A DNA stretch of 64,000 nt from Gemmobacter lutimaris (GCF_003570715.1 NZ_QXXQ01000015.1:1-64000); one strand, 5' to 3'; counted from the first letter of the stretch, positions 1 through 8,290 are shown. Notes: generated from the sequence alone by a model not told the origin. Program-made: numbers and translations.

Positions 1-302
1 GGTTCTGGCCGGATCGCCTTGACCCAGTCGGTGAAGCTCGGAATGAACCCCAGATCCTCGCGGACGTGCTGCTCGCCCACCCAGCGGGTCGGAATGATCC
101 TGCCGGTCGACAGCGTGATCGTCGGCCCGAAGACAGTCTCGGAAAGCCAGATTCCAGCCGCATGATGAAACATCGCGCGATGGCGGAAATCCGCAGAGTG
201 GGCTTTCGAGCTATCGTACCAGGCATGGATGGGCTGGTAATCGTCGACCGTGCCGCCCCATTTTTTTACCGAAGAGAGGGCGTGATGATATGGATGTGCC
301 AT
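1..302 (-). CDS. DUF6915-like protein, N-terminal part (runs off the window)
   Basis: The reading frame opens at an ATG at 302 (minus strand) and stays open to base 1, so only about the first 100 residues are present. The protein begins MAHPYHHALSSVKKWGG and later has the segment RWVGEQHVREDLG, which I recall as typical of the small plasmid/phage family DUF6915. Its function is unknown. A GAGG ribosome-binding sequence overlaps the stop region of the preceding gene (10 nt gap), so the two are probably co-transcribed. Family assignment is from memory; the open frame and start are visible. Confidence 0.7.
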   Translation of the reverse strand, partial: MAHPYHHALSSVKKWGGTVDDYQPIHAWYDSSKAHSADFRHRAMFHHAAGIWLSETVFGPTITLSTGRIIPTRWVGEQHVREDLGFIPSFTDWVKAIRPE

Positions 303-312
303 CGTCGCCCCC

Positions 313-804
313 TCAGAATTCGTGGGTGAAGAGTTCGGACGACGTGAACCGTTCGTTGAACTCGAGATGGATGCAGCGGGCACCGGCGTCGAAGCAGAAC
401 TCGCCATAAGCGCCGTCGTTGTTTTCCCAACCGCCGTGGGTGTCGCTGAGGAAATCATAGGCGAGCTGTTCGACGACATCTTCGAGCGAAAGCCGCCGCA
501 TCTCGACCTCGGGGCTGTCCCAGGTGATGGCGGCATAGAGAATTTCCACGGCAGGGAAAGCGACAGCTGTCTCCCCCGCCCATGCCGCGATGCTCTCAAT
601 CTGGCCGCTGTCACCCTCGCCATCGAAGGTGACAGTGACATGGGAAATGCCGGCGGCGGTCAGGGCATCTAACAGGCGATCCTTGTTGGCCGGACGCAGT
701 TCGGCCTCGCGGGCGGCTTGTTTGGCCTGCACCGCGAACACTGCGGCGAAGTCGATCGTGGACGGCGGCATCGGCGCCGGAAGCGTGGGTTCAACCTGGG
801 TCAT
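313..804 (-). CDS. DUF6878-like plasmid protein
   Basis: A 163-residue protein beginning MTQVEPTLPAPMPPSTIDF. It is acidic, with no signal peptide or membrane segment, and resembles the uncharacterised DUF6878 family found on alphaproteobacterial plasmids next to antirestriction and RadC genes. The start at 804 is preferred over the longer frame opening at 870 because a GGAG sequence lies 6-7 nt upstream of it and the longer version would read through the leader hairpin at 838-862. It is followed 10 nt later by the DUF6915-like gene. Function unknown. Confidence 0.75.
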   Translation of the reverse strand: MTQVEPTLPAPMPPSTIDFAAVFAVQAKQAAREAELRPANKDRLLDALTAAGISHVTVTFDGEGDSGQIESIAAWAGETAVAFPAVEILYAAITWDSPEVEMRRLSLEDVVEQLAYDFLSDTHGGWENNDGAYGEFCFDAGARCIHLEFNERFTSSELFTHEF

Positions 805-810
805 TGGGGT

Positions 811-862
811 CTCCGAAGAAGGGGAAAGGGTCGGAGCCGCCGGGCACTCTCTTGCCCCGGCG
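811..862 (-). promoter_or_regulatory. Structured 5' leader of the DUF6878-like gene (radC-motif-like)
   Basis: On the minus strand a 7-bp perfect stem CGCCGGG/CCCGGCG (plus coordinates 838-862) encloses a loop containing AAGAGAGTG. Downstream, CTCCGA (831-836) can pair with TCGGAG (811-816), which contains the Shine-Dalgarno GGAG of the gene starting at 804. The loop resembles those in the leaders at 1441, 3322 and 11801. Pairing is deduced by eye; a regulatory role is inferred. Confidence 0.5.
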
Positions 863-903
863 AAGCTCACAAAAGCCCCCTGCCCTCCTCTGCCTCTTTG
901 GGG

Positions 904-1422
904 TCATGCCGCGATCTGCAGGGCGCGCGTGGCAAAGGCGCGCCAGAGTGGATCGACGAGGCGAGCCTCCAAGAGATCGGCACGCTGCCGCAGGCGGGTT
1001 GCAAGATCGCTTTCCAGCCAGTCCGCCGCACGGCTTGCCTGCGCCCGAAGCTGGCTTGCTTCCATAACCACGACCCGGGCCTCAGTCGCGGTCATGACCG
1101 GAGCGCACCAAGCGACAGCGCCATTCGCTGCAGCACCGGCAAGGACAAGACGCTCGTCGCGGTCAAGGATCGCCAGCATGCGCGGTGCAGCATCAGGCTC
1201 CATTTCGTCCGCCATTTTGATCGCGCCCCGCATGGCTTCGGTCAGCGTGGCGAAATGGCCGATGATCCGAGGACGCGCCTCTCCCGACATCGCAGCCGCA
1301 AGGTAGCGGTCAGGTAGCGTCAGGGAAAAGGGCAGCGAGGGGTCAGAAGTGCTGTGCGCGATGACCGGCATGACGTCAGCCGGAAACGGGACCGAGAGAG
1401 CCAGAAAGGAAAGGTCGAACAT
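904..1422 (-). CDS. Hypothetical plasmid protein
   Basis: A 172-residue protein starting MFDLSFLALSVPFPADVMPV. No domain is recognised. The C-terminal half (from about residue 110) is helical and rich in Ala, Arg and Leu, suggesting a coiled or bundled structure; there is no membrane segment. The start at 1422 is chosen because GGAG sits 8 nt upstream; the longer frame from 1467 would include the leader hairpin. It lies between radC and the DUF6878-like gene, all on the minus strand, so it belongs to the plasmid accessory operon. Confidence 0.65.
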   Translation of the reverse strand: MFDLSFLALSVPFPADVMPVIAHSTSDPSLPFSLTLPDRYLAAAMSGEARPRIIGHFATLTEAMRGAIKMADEMEPDAAPRMLAILDRDERLVLAGAAANGAVAWCAPVMTATEARVVVMEASQLRAQASRAADWLESDLATRLRQRADLLEARLVDPLWRAFATRALQIAA

Positions 1423-1440
1423 GGGAAATATCTCCGACGG

Positions 1441-1463
1441 TGCGGGAAGCCTCTCTCCCCGCA
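1441..1463 (-). promoter_or_regulatory. Leader hairpin, radC-motif-like, of the 172-residue gene
   Basis: Minus-strand stem TGCGGG/CCCGCA closes a loop that reads GAGAGAGGCTT, closely matching the loops in the DUF932 and ParB-like leaders. The hairpin ends about 18 nt before the start codon at 1422, just before the GGAG sequence. Confidence 0.5.
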
Positions 1464-1535
1464 TCAAGCGTCAAAGACAAAACCACCGCCCTCTTCCTCG
1501 AAGGGGCGACGGAAGGCGTTGATCCGAAGGACGGG

Positions 1536-1976
1536 TCACATCTTGCCCAAACCCCGAAGAGAGAGTTCCTGGCCCCCACCCACGATGATGTGGTCATGCA
1601 AGGTCAGCCCGAGATACTTGCAGCCCTTCTGGATTTCCTTCGTCATGGTGATATCCGCCTCGGAAGGCGTCGGATCACCGGAGGGGTGGTTGTGGACCAC
1701 AATGAGGGCACTTGCGTTCAACATAAGCGCCCGCTTAATGATCTCGCGCGGATAGACCGGGACATGGTCCACGGTTCCGATCGAAAGCTGCTCGTCCGAG
1801 ATGACGCGATTGCGTCGGTCGAGGTAGAGGACATGGAAGCGCTCCACCTCGCCGCGTACGGCCACCGCACAGTAATCGCGAACAGCCTGCCAATTGCCGA
1901 GGACTGGGTTCTGGTTCAGATAGCGACCGAGGATTTCGCGGGCCTCGAGAATGACGGTTTCTTCTTGCGGGGTCAT
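1536..1976 (-). CDS. radC: Short RadC-family JAB/MPN protein
   Basis: A 146-residue protein with the JAMM metal motif HNHPSGDPTPSEAD at residues 95-108, the signature of the RadC (UPF0758) family. Chromosomal RadC is about 220 residues with an N-terminal helix-hairpin-helix part; this version lacks most of that part, as plasmid and phage copies often do. RadC was once thought a DNA repair protein, but its real role is unsettled. The start at 1976 is supported by GGAG about 8 nt upstream; a longer frame from 2042 would read through the hairpin at 2000-2039. It lies directly downstream of the DUF932 gene. Confidence 0.88.
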   Translation of the reverse strand: MTPQEETVILEAREILGRYLNQNPVLGNWQAVRDYCAVAVRGEVERFHVLYLDRRNRVISDEQLSIGTVDHVPVYPREIIKRALMLNASALIVVHNHPSGDPTPSEADITMTKEIQKGCKYLGLTLHDHIIVGGGQELSLRGLGKM

Positions 1977-1988
1977 CGGGGGTCTCCG

Positions 1989-2039
1989 AAAAAATGAAAC
2001 GCCGACGCACCTGCCCTGTCGAAGGGCGGATCGTCGGCG
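1989..2039 (-). promoter_or_regulatory. Terminator-like hairpin in the radC leader
   Basis: On the minus strand an 8-bp perfect outer stem (plus coordinates 2000-2007 with 2032-2039) contains an inner GCCCT/AGGGC stem (2013-2027) and is followed at once by TTTCATTTTTT (1989-1999). That is the form of an intrinsic terminator, yet it sits between the DUF932 gene and radC, just before the radC ribosome-binding site. It could limit readthrough into radC or act as an attenuator. Confidence 0.55.
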
Positions 2040-2099
2040 CAATTGGAGGAAAGTTGACCGCCCAACAGGCTTGGGCGGTCAAGCGGATGACGCGCGGCC

Positions 2100-3299
2100 T
2101 CAGCCGACCCGGTCGAGGAGCTTCTTCGCCCGCCCCTCCATGTCGAGGCGGGCATCTTGCTGGGTTTTGTCACGCGCAAGCCGCGTGATGCCCTGCACGA
2201 AATCGAAAATGCTTTCGGGCGGGCGACCCTCTTCCATCAGCACCTTTTCGATGATCTTACCGGATTCAGCCTTGGAGAAGCCGCGCTTCCGCAGGAAGTC
2301 ATCCCGGTCCTCGTCCGTCCGCGCCACGATCTGCTGCCGCGCGGCCTTGATGCCATTCACGAAGCCCTGCGGCGAGGAATTGGCGAACCGCGTCAGCGCC
2401 GGGGCCGCCTCATGGGCGAAGCGGGAGGCGGCGTATTTCGAGTGGCGGATGGTAATCTCCTGGAAATTCTCGACGCCCCAGAGGTTGCGGTTCTGGCAGA
2501 CGGCCCGCAGGTAGAAGCTGGCCATGCCGAGGGTCTTGGCCCCGACCTCAGAGTTCCAGCAATAGAAACCCCGGAAGTAGAGATCGGGGGAACCATCGGG
2601 CAACCGGCCCGCCTCGATCGGGTTGTGATCGTCGACCAAGAACAGGAAAACGTCCCGGTCCGAGGCATAGAGCGTGGTCGTGTCGCGGCTGATCTCGACA
2701 TCGGGGTTGTAGACCCCGGTCGACCAGTCGAGCACGCCCGGCACCTTCCAGCGCGTGTCGCCCGTGCCGTTGCCCGCGATGCGCTGCACCGCCCCGACCA
2801 GCTCATGGTCATGGATGCGGCCATAGTCGGGGCCGGTCACCGCGCGCAGTTCGGTGCGACCGTCTTCGGTCTCGAAGGTCTTCACCTGCTCGGCGCGGTG
2901 GTTGGTCAGCCCATACTGCAGGTTGATCCCTGCCAGCGGCGCGGGCAACTGTCGCAGATACGATGCCGGGGCCCCAACGATGCTGGCAAGCTGGCCAAAA
3001 GCCCAATGCGTGGGCGCGACCGGTTCATGCGCTTTCGGCAGCATCAAGTGCAACCGTTCGGGATTATCACGCGCGGCCTCGACGCGGATGTCGGCGGTCT
3101 GCACGACCCGGCTGCGGCTGCGCTCGGACCGGCCCTTTACCGACGCCCAGAGATCGTCGAGCGACAGATACCGCTCATCATCGGGCCGGTTGAACCATTC
3201 GGACGACACCCGCCCGTTCCGCTCACCCCGGCTCACATCCACCTTCCAGCCACCCGCCCGCGCCGGTGCGACCGGATCCAGAACTTCCACAACGCCCAT
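2100..3299 (-). CDS. DUF932 family protein (antirestriction/phage-plasmid type)
   Basis: A 399-residue protein matching the DUF932 family: the segments LTNHRAEQVKTFETEDGRTELRAVTGPDY (about residues 133-160), LVDDHNPIEAG and LYFRGFYCWNSEVGAKTLG in the middle, then a helical C-terminus. DUF932 proteins are carried by phages and conjugative plasmids, often beside RadC and antirestriction genes; their biochemical role is unproven. The ATG at 3299 follows GGGAG at 8-12 nt. It is the first gene of the minus-strand run DUF932-radC-172 aa-DUF6878-DUF6915. Confidence 0.82.
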   Translation of the reverse strand: MGVVEVLDPVAPARAGGWKVDVSRGERNGRVSSEWFNRPDDERYLSLDDLWASVKGRSERSRSRVVQTADIRVEAARDNPERLHLMLPKAHEPVAPTHWAFGQLASIVGAPASYLRQLPAPLAGINLQYGLTNHRAEQVKTFETEDGRTELRAVTGPDYGRIHDHELVGAVQRIAGNGTGDTRWKVPGVLDWSTGVYNPDVEISRDTTTLYASDRDVFLFLVDDHNPIEAGRLPDGSPDLYFRGFYCWNSEVGAKTLGMASFYLRAVCQNRNLWGVENFQEITIRHSKYAASRFAHEAAPALTRFANSSPQGFVNGIKAARQQIVARTDEDRDDFLRKRGFSKAESGKIIEKVLMEEGRPPESIFDFVQGITRLARDKTQQDARLDMEGRAKKLLDRVG

Positions 3300-3306
3300 C
3301 GGCTAT

Positions 3307-3340
3307 CTCCCGCGACAGGCGCCGGGAGCCACTCTCCCAG
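3307..3340 (-). promoter_or_regulatory. Leader of the DUF932 gene with mutually exclusive hairpins (radC-motif-like)
   Basis: On the minus strand GGGAG (3334-3338) can pair with CTCCC inside 3323-3328, with loop AGTGG. The same CTCCCG block can instead pair with CGGGAG (3307-3312), which contains the Shine-Dalgarno sequence. The two structures exclude each other, as in a translational switch. Upstream, GGTGACGG is shared with the ParB-like gene leader. Seen by eye; a switch function is inferred. Confidence 0.55.
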
Positions 3341-3489
3341 CCTTCAACCCGTCACCGTGAAACCAGCACTACTCTTACTCTAAGGGCACTTTTGTACGGG
3401 AAGCCTAGTTTATCGACGGGTGCGAACACATCAGGCGCTGACGCCAGGAGTGGACATTGAATGGCCTCCGCTTGCAGGCGCACGGCAGA

Positions 3490-5781
3490 TCAGCGCCGCG
3501 AGGCAAACAATAGTGTTCGCTCCGCGAAATCAGTCAGTTCAGCATCATTGATCGCAGCCGTCTGCCAAGCGGGGTTGGTATCGTGGTGAAAAAAGTTTGC
3601 ATACCCGAGCAAGACTCTCAGTTCCGCGATGTCGCCCGCCGACAATATCTCGTTGTTCGCGCCAACGCGCTGGTCGCACAATCCTAGGAACGGGCCTAGA
3701 AGCGTCCCCGGCGGAAAATACTCTGGATAAGCAACTCGCATGAAGGCTTCCAGGATTGGCCGAAGAGCCGCCGCAACCTGACGTTCTTTGTCGGGATCGG
3801 CCGCTTGCAAATAGCCTCTTACGAGTTCATGGCGTTTGTCATGTTCCGAAATACTATCGCTCCGAACGTCCCAAACGGTAATCTCTGAGCCGACTGCGGC
3901 TCGGTTGATGCGCAGCGCTGTCGAAACGTTCCGGTCAGATTGCTCCCACAGACTGCAGAGAAACGGCTTCGAATGGGACAGCACAATCACCTGCCTCACT
4001 CTTGCGGATAGCGTCATGATTTCCGCGCGCGTCCGGAGGGTGCGATGTTCGTCCAGACTGGTCATGGGATCATCGATGACAACGATCTTGTTTGCGAGGT
4101 CAGGGTCTTGGTCCAGCGAGGCAAAGAAGAAAGCCAATGCGAGCGTGTTTCTGTCCCCTGCGCTTAGGGTATTTCGAAAGGACGGGCCCTGATCTGCCGT
4201 GACGTTGACGTTTTGCTGATTGATGACCACGCAATAAGACGCGGATGATCCGGAGCGGTTGTTAACGGACTGGACTTCCCCCAAGCGAAATGCCGCAGCG
4301 AAGCGCCTTAGATATTCGTTGATTGCAGTCTCGTAGGCAGGGAAAATCTGTTCCCGATACTGATCGAGCGCAGCGCGGGCTTGGGTTCGGAGCGTTTCAG
4401 TTGCCGCCTTGGCGGTCTTTTCTGCGGTGTAGGTATCGCAGTGCGGAAAGACGGCAGGATCGAAGCGGGCCTTCTGCGCCTTCAGCTTCGCAAGGTCATC
4501 GGTCAGGGCGGCGAGATCATCGGCTTGCGCCTGTTCCTTCACGATATCAAGCCGCGCGTTGACGGCAACGAGGCGCTGCGACAGAGCGGCTACTTCGACA
4601 ATGCGCGCACGATAATCCATTACGGACCGACGAACTTCAGGCGATAGTTCCATGCGATCCAGAGGTGCAGCGGCCTTGGCGCGAAGCTGTTCGAGCACTG
4701 CTTCGCGGGCTGCGTTCCATTGACGACCAATGGCGGCAGTATCAACCTCGATTTCCGGCAGGTCGGCAAAGTCCTTCCAGAATTCGTGAGCCTGAACAGC
4801 AGTCCGAACGTCCCGCTCGAAAGCAGACGGAATGTCGCCTGCGTGCGTATTGCGTATCGCAAGGCCGGTCTGCCTGATGGTAAGTTTAAGGTCTTCGTAG
4901 GCTTGGCTGAAATAGGCACGGTAGTGACCAATCAGCTCGGAGCCATCGAGATCCTGAGCACAGAAGGGACAAATCTCGCCGTCATGTCCCTGGGAGACCG
5001 GTTCGATGCGCACCATGCCATCCGAGACCCAAGCTTCGCCGCCACGCCCAAGCTTAGCAATATGCGCGCGAACCCGGTCTGCAGCAGCGGCTTCGAGATC
5101 GGGCAAACTGCGATCCAACACGGCATCAATTCCTTCGAGGTCGAAATCTGGCAGACCAAAGTCCTGAAAGCCTGGTCGCTGGCGTATCGCCTCGGCGGAG
5201 TGTGCGGCAGCTAATCGGCGCTCAGCGTCCTGAATTTTCGCGTCGATGGTGGGGTCTCGCTCAAGACTGCAGTAGGTATCGACCTTGTACGGGCCCCGCG
5301 CGTTCGCAGGTATCGCGTCGGCCAACTCACGCAGTCGGGTATTGTGTTCTTCAATGCGTGTGACATGGCCTTGAAGCGCGACGCTCAGCGCGACTCCCTG
5401 TGCACCCAGAATAAGCTCGTGCAAGTTCTGGCGATGTGCCGTCTGGAGCTCAATGCCGGAGCAGACGTTCGCGGAGACAAAGGCATCATCGAAAATGGAA
5501 ACCTGCGGCAGCGGTTGCGTCCAAGCGCCGTTCTGAAACACGCATTGACCACCTGCGCGACCGATAACAATGTGGGGCGGATGCTGCGCACCAAGCCTAT
5601 GCCGGTCTGTCACCAAGCCGGGATCATTCGTCGCCAGAGAGCGAAGAATTGCGGCGATTGTCGTCTTGCCACGACCGTTTTCACCATAAATCAAGGAGAA
5701 CGGGGTCAAGGCTGTCTGCGGCGGGGGGCTGACACTATCAAACTGGCCAATATTTCTAATAAGTTGAATACGTTCAATCAT
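3490..5781 (-). CDS. AAA_13 family ATPase, RloC/PrrC-like candidate anticodon nuclease
   Basis: A 763-residue ABC-type ATPase. Walker A GENGRGKTT is at 33-41, a zinc-hook-like CPFC at 271-274 sits inside the predicted coiled-coil insert, the ABC signature LSAGD is at 539-543, Walker B IVVIDDP at 566-572 and the H-loop histidine at 603. This Rad50-like plan with a zinc hook is that of RloC, a relative of the phage-activated tRNA nuclease PrrC. The last 110 residues contain R674-x3-E678 and H732-H733, a possible match to the Arg-Glu-His nuclease triad of PrrC. It stands alone on the minus strand with no adjacent restriction genes. The ATPase is clear; nuclease activity is an inference. Confidence 0.8.
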   Translation of the reverse strand: MIERIQLIRNIGQFDSVSPPPQTALTPFSLIYGENGRGKTTIAAILRSLATNDPGLVTDRHRLGAQHPPHIVIGRAGGQCVFQNGAWTQPLPQVSIFDDAFVSANVCSGIELQTAHRQNLHELILGAQGVALSVALQGHVTRIEEHNTRLRELADAIPANARGPYKVDTYCSLERDPTIDAKIQDAERRLAAAHSAEAIRQRPGFQDFGLPDFDLEGIDAVLDRSLPDLEAAAADRVRAHIAKLGRGGEAWVSDGMVRIEPVSQGHDGEICPFCAQDLDGSELIGHYRAYFSQAYEDLKLTIRQTGLAIRNTHAGDIPSAFERDVRTAVQAHEFWKDFADLPEIEVDTAAIGRQWNAAREAVLEQLRAKAAAPLDRMELSPEVRRSVMDYRARIVEVAALSQRLVAVNARLDIVKEQAQADDLAALTDDLAKLKAQKARFDPAVFPHCDTYTAEKTAKAATETLRTQARAALDQYREQIFPAYETAINEYLRRFAAAFRLGEVQSVNNRSGSSASYCVVINQQNVNVTADQGPSFRNTLSAGDRNTLALAFFFASLDQDPDLANKIVVIDDPMTSLDEHRTLRTRAEIMTLSARVRQVIVLSHSKPFLCSLWEQSDRNVSTALRINRAAVGSEITVWDVRSDSISEHDKRHELVRGYLQAADPDKERQVAAALRPILEAFMRVAYPEYFPPGTLLGPFLGLCDQRVGANNEILSAGDIAELRVLLGYANFFHHDTNPAWQTAAINDAELTDFAERTLLFASRR

Positions 5782-5960
5782 TTTCCGCTTTCATAGCTAA
5801 GCTTCATGAAGTTCCGAAAGATGTGCGCGATATCTCGAAGTTGACGCGCGCGCCAACCGAGCGTTGTACGACCGCACTGTAAATCGCCCAGGCGACTTGG
5901 AGAAGATGTGCTTCGACGATAGCTTGTAGTACGAGCGTCCGATCAGATTTTTCAACTGAA

Positions 5961-5982
5961 CCCGGCGGGTTTCCCCGCCGGG
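5961..5982 (-). terminator. Terminator hairpin downstream of ssb
   Basis: A perfect 9-bp GC-rich stem CCCGGCGGG/CCCGCCGGG with a 4-nt loop lies 22 nt beyond the ssb stop. On the minus strand it is followed by TTCAGTT, so the T-run is weak. It may also stop transcripts from the other side because the stem is symmetrical. Confidence 0.6.
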
Positions 5983-6004
5983 CCCGAGGGGGAGACCCCA
6001 TTCC

Positions 6005-6409
6005 TCAGAACGGGATCTCGTCGTCGCGATCGACCAACTCGGGGTTTTCGTTCTCGGCCGACTTCGGGCGGCTCAGGAAGTCGACCTTCTCGGCGATGAT
6101 CTCGCAGCCGTAGCGGTCGGTGCCGGTTGCGTCGGTCCACTTCGTGTAGTGGATGCGCCCGTGGACGAGGACCTTCATGCCCTTTTCGCAGTGCTCTGCG
6201 ACCGTCTTGCCGAGACCGTTGAAGCAGGTGATGCGGTGCCATTCGGTGTCCATGACCCGGTAGCCGTTTTCGTCGCGGATCGCGCGACCTTCCGAAAGGC
6301 GGGGACGCGAGGTGGCCAGGGTGAAGTTGGTGATCTTGGTGCCGCTTTGGGTCGAGCGCACTTCGGGCTTCTGACCGATGTTGCCGGCGAGGATGACGAT
6401 GTTCTGCAT
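6005..6409 (-). CDS. ssb: Single-stranded DNA-binding protein
   Basis: A 134-residue protein with an OB fold typical of SSB: it starts MQNIVILAGNIGQKPEVR, has TEWHRITCF in the middle and ends with the acidic tip DRDDEIPF that recruits repair and replication partners. It is shorter than chromosomal SSB (about 160-180) because the linker before the acidic tail is short. The ATG at 6409 has AGGAG about 8 nt upstream; the longer frame from 6559 lacks support. A plasmid copy would protect single strands during replication or transfer. Confidence 0.93.
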   Translation of the reverse strand: MQNIVILAGNIGQKPEVRSTQSGTKITNFTLATSRPRLSEGRAIRDENGYRVMDTEWHRITCFNGLGKTVAEHCEKGMKVLVHGRIHYTKWTDATGTDRYGCEIIAEKVDFLSRPKSAENENPELVDRDDEIPF

Positions 6410-6832
6410 TTGGTAGCTCCTGTTTTTCCTGTCCCTGGGACCGTCCCTTCGACAAGACCCGGAAAAAGCCTGTCGGCTGAGGCGTGCACGGGAGACGGAA
6501 CGGCGACCGGAAACCTCCAGAGGGCCGGGGTGGAGCGGGCAGCCCCAAAGGGGCAACACGGCCCGGACTGACGCGGGGTTGCGCGCCAGAGGCCGAACAG
6601 GCTTAGGGGATTGTCAGTCGAAGGGATGGCGCCGGGGATAGGAGCGACGTGGGGCTCTTGCAGAACTCGGCCTTCCTAGCCAAGGCAACGGGGTTGAAGC
6701 TCTTGCGAAAGAATTGACCATGCGGCTCAAGCTAACCTCATCCCCCTGCCCTATCGCGGTGACCTCCGTGTGAGTTGCGATGTTGCGATCTGACGGCTAT
6801 CCCGTATGCATCATTCAGGACACGAGGGCCCA
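6410..6832. other. Intergenic region between ssb and the H-NS-like gene
   Basis: 423 bp between divergent genes. Its left end holds the ssb leader: CTTGTC and GACAGG (plus coordinates 6451-6456 and 6428-6433) can pair around a small GGGA/TCCC hairpin, just before a second CAGGAG that is the ribosome-binding site. A similar arrangement precedes the 54-residue gene at 8479-8643. I see no gene in the rest and no convincing promoter for the H-NS-like gene. Confidence 0.4.
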
Positions 6833-7150
6833 ATGGCTGATTTCAATCTCGAGGCGATGTCGCTCAAGGAACTGCGGCAAATGCAGAAGGACCTCGCCAA
6901 GGCGATTTCCACTTACGAGGACCGGCACAAGGCAGATGCCCGCGCCAAGCTGGAGGTCATCGCCAAAGAGATGGGCTACTCCCTTGCCGACCTGATCGGA
7001 GTCGAAGTGAAAACCACCCGTGCGCCAGCCGTGGCGAAATACCGACACCTGGAGAACGCCGCTCTCACCTGGTCGGGCCGTGGCCGGAAACCGCAGTGGT
7101 TCGCGGATCACATCAATTCGGGCAAAGAACCGAGCGACCTGTCGGTCTGA
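6833..7150 (+). CDS. H-NS family nucleoid protein (HvrA-like)
   Basis: A 105-residue protein with an N-terminal helical oligomerisation part (LKELRQMQKDLAKAISTYED, residues 10-29) and the C-terminal DNA-binding segment of alphaproteobacterial H-NS proteins, AKYRHLENAALTWSGRGRKP followed by QWF. Such proteins bind AT-rich DNA and silence foreign genes; plasmid copies are often stealth factors that limit the plasmid's effect on its host. The ATG at 6833 is preferred over 6806 because GAGG lies 8 nt upstream. It is the only plus-strand gene in the first 15 kb. Confidence 0.88.
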   Translation: MADFNLEAMSLKELRQMQKDLAKAISTYEDRHKADARAKLEVIAKEMGYSLADLIGVEVKTTRAPAVAKYRHLENAALTWSGRGRKPQWFADHINSGKEPSDLSV

Positions 7151-7173
7151 AATCACGGCCGGAAAATGCCGGG

Positions 7174-8277
7174 TCAGTCTTGGTTTGACGGCTCGGTCGC
7201 CGGAAACTCAAAACTGGTCGCATCAGACTTCGGACCCATCACGCGCGTCGGCAGATATGGCATCGGCACCTGACCTCGGTGATGTCCTTTGACCAGAACC
7301 ACTTTGCCGCTCCGATAGTGCCTCTCATGCTCGGCAACCCAGTGACGGATGGGTCCATTCCGCGCCTCAAGTGCTTGCCGCTCGAATTCAAGGCGAGCAG
7401 TCCTTTCCGCCATGTGCGCAGCAGCCTGCGGGCCGATCCGGATCGTCAGATGTGATCTCTGGGCGCCAAGGATCCACGACTTGCCGAACTTCCGTGCGGT
7501 CTTCGTGTCCTTGGGGGTGAAGGTTTCGGCTTCCGTGGGGATGATCCCGCCCAGGTCCGGTGAAACCAACATGGCAAAGAGCGCGTAAGGAATGAACAGG
7601 TCGTACCCCGTTTCAACCTGGTGCACCGTGCGTCGACCGTTGATCATTTCCATCGTATCTCCGCTCCTCACGCGGAAATCGACCACGGAACGGCTGAGTT
7701 CGACTTCGACGTCGTCGTAATTCAGCTCTCCCGTTGGCGTGCGCTTGACAAGCAGAGCGCAGATCGGGTCGACGACACGCGAATTTTCGCGGCGATGGAA
7801 CATCGTGATCCGCAGATGGCCATCGTTCCGGTCATCAAGGAGGTAGCCGCGCAAGCCAGTGCCCAATGGCTTGTCGTCATGCTTGGTCACCGGTGAAGCG
7901 CGTTCGAAGCGTGCAACGCCCAGCTCTCGATCGTCGAACTCTACCCAAACGACGTCAGCAGGTAGTTTCACCTCACCAAGAATAGCCATCGCCGGCAAAC
8001 CGGTTTCGGCGGCCTGTTTGGCAACAGCGTCATGAAGCGTATCGGCATAGGCTGCTGCCAAGTGATCAAGCAGATAAACCTTGGCCTGTTGCAAAGCCTC
8101 GAGCGCATACTCGCGAAATAGTTTCAAGTCTTCGGACGGCGTGAAGTGCCAGACCAAGTCGTCAGTGGGAGCCGATTTACCCGCCAGCGATGATCCATAT
8201 AATGAAATCAATGATTTATATAGCATGCGATGGGCCCTCAACCTGACACGCGACAGCTTCCGACGAAGCCCGTCCAT
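7174..8277 (-). CDS. Hypothetical plasmid protein, 367 residues
   Basis: Starts MDGLRRKLSRVRLRAHRMLYKSL with a basic N-terminus. No domain recognised. The middle holds VWVEFDDRELGVARFE and LRGYLLDDRNDGHLRI; the C-terminus has RHWVAEHERHYRSGKVVLVKG followed by HHRG, a pattern seen in uncharacterised phage and plasmid proteins. No signal peptide or membrane segment. The start is uncertain: an in-frame TTG at 8283 and the ATG at 8277 are both possible and neither has a strong ribosome-binding site. It is convergent with the H-NS-like gene. Confidence 0.65.
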   Translation of the reverse strand: MDGLRRKLSRVRLRAHRMLYKSLISLYGSSLAGKSAPTDDLVWHFTPSEDLKLFREYALEALQQAKVYLLDHLAAAYADTLHDAVAKQAAETGLPAMAILGEVKLPADVVWVEFDDRELGVARFERASPVTKHDDKPLGTGLRGYLLDDRNDGHLRITMFHRRENSRVVDPICALLVKRTPTGELNYDDVEVELSRSVVDFRVRSGDTMEMINGRRTVHQVETGYDLFIPYALFAMLVSPDLGGIIPTEAETFTPKDTKTARKFGKSWILGAQRSHLTIRIGPQAAAHMAERTARLEFERQALEARNGPIRHWVAEHERHYRSGKVVLVKGHHRGQVPMPYLPTRVMGPKSDATSFEFPATEPSNQD

Positions 8278-8290
8278 GATCAAGCGGCTT

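Noticed and set aside
2157-3383. 408-codon plus-strand frame opposite the DUF932 gene
   Set aside because: The minus-strand protein matches a known family; this frame does not.
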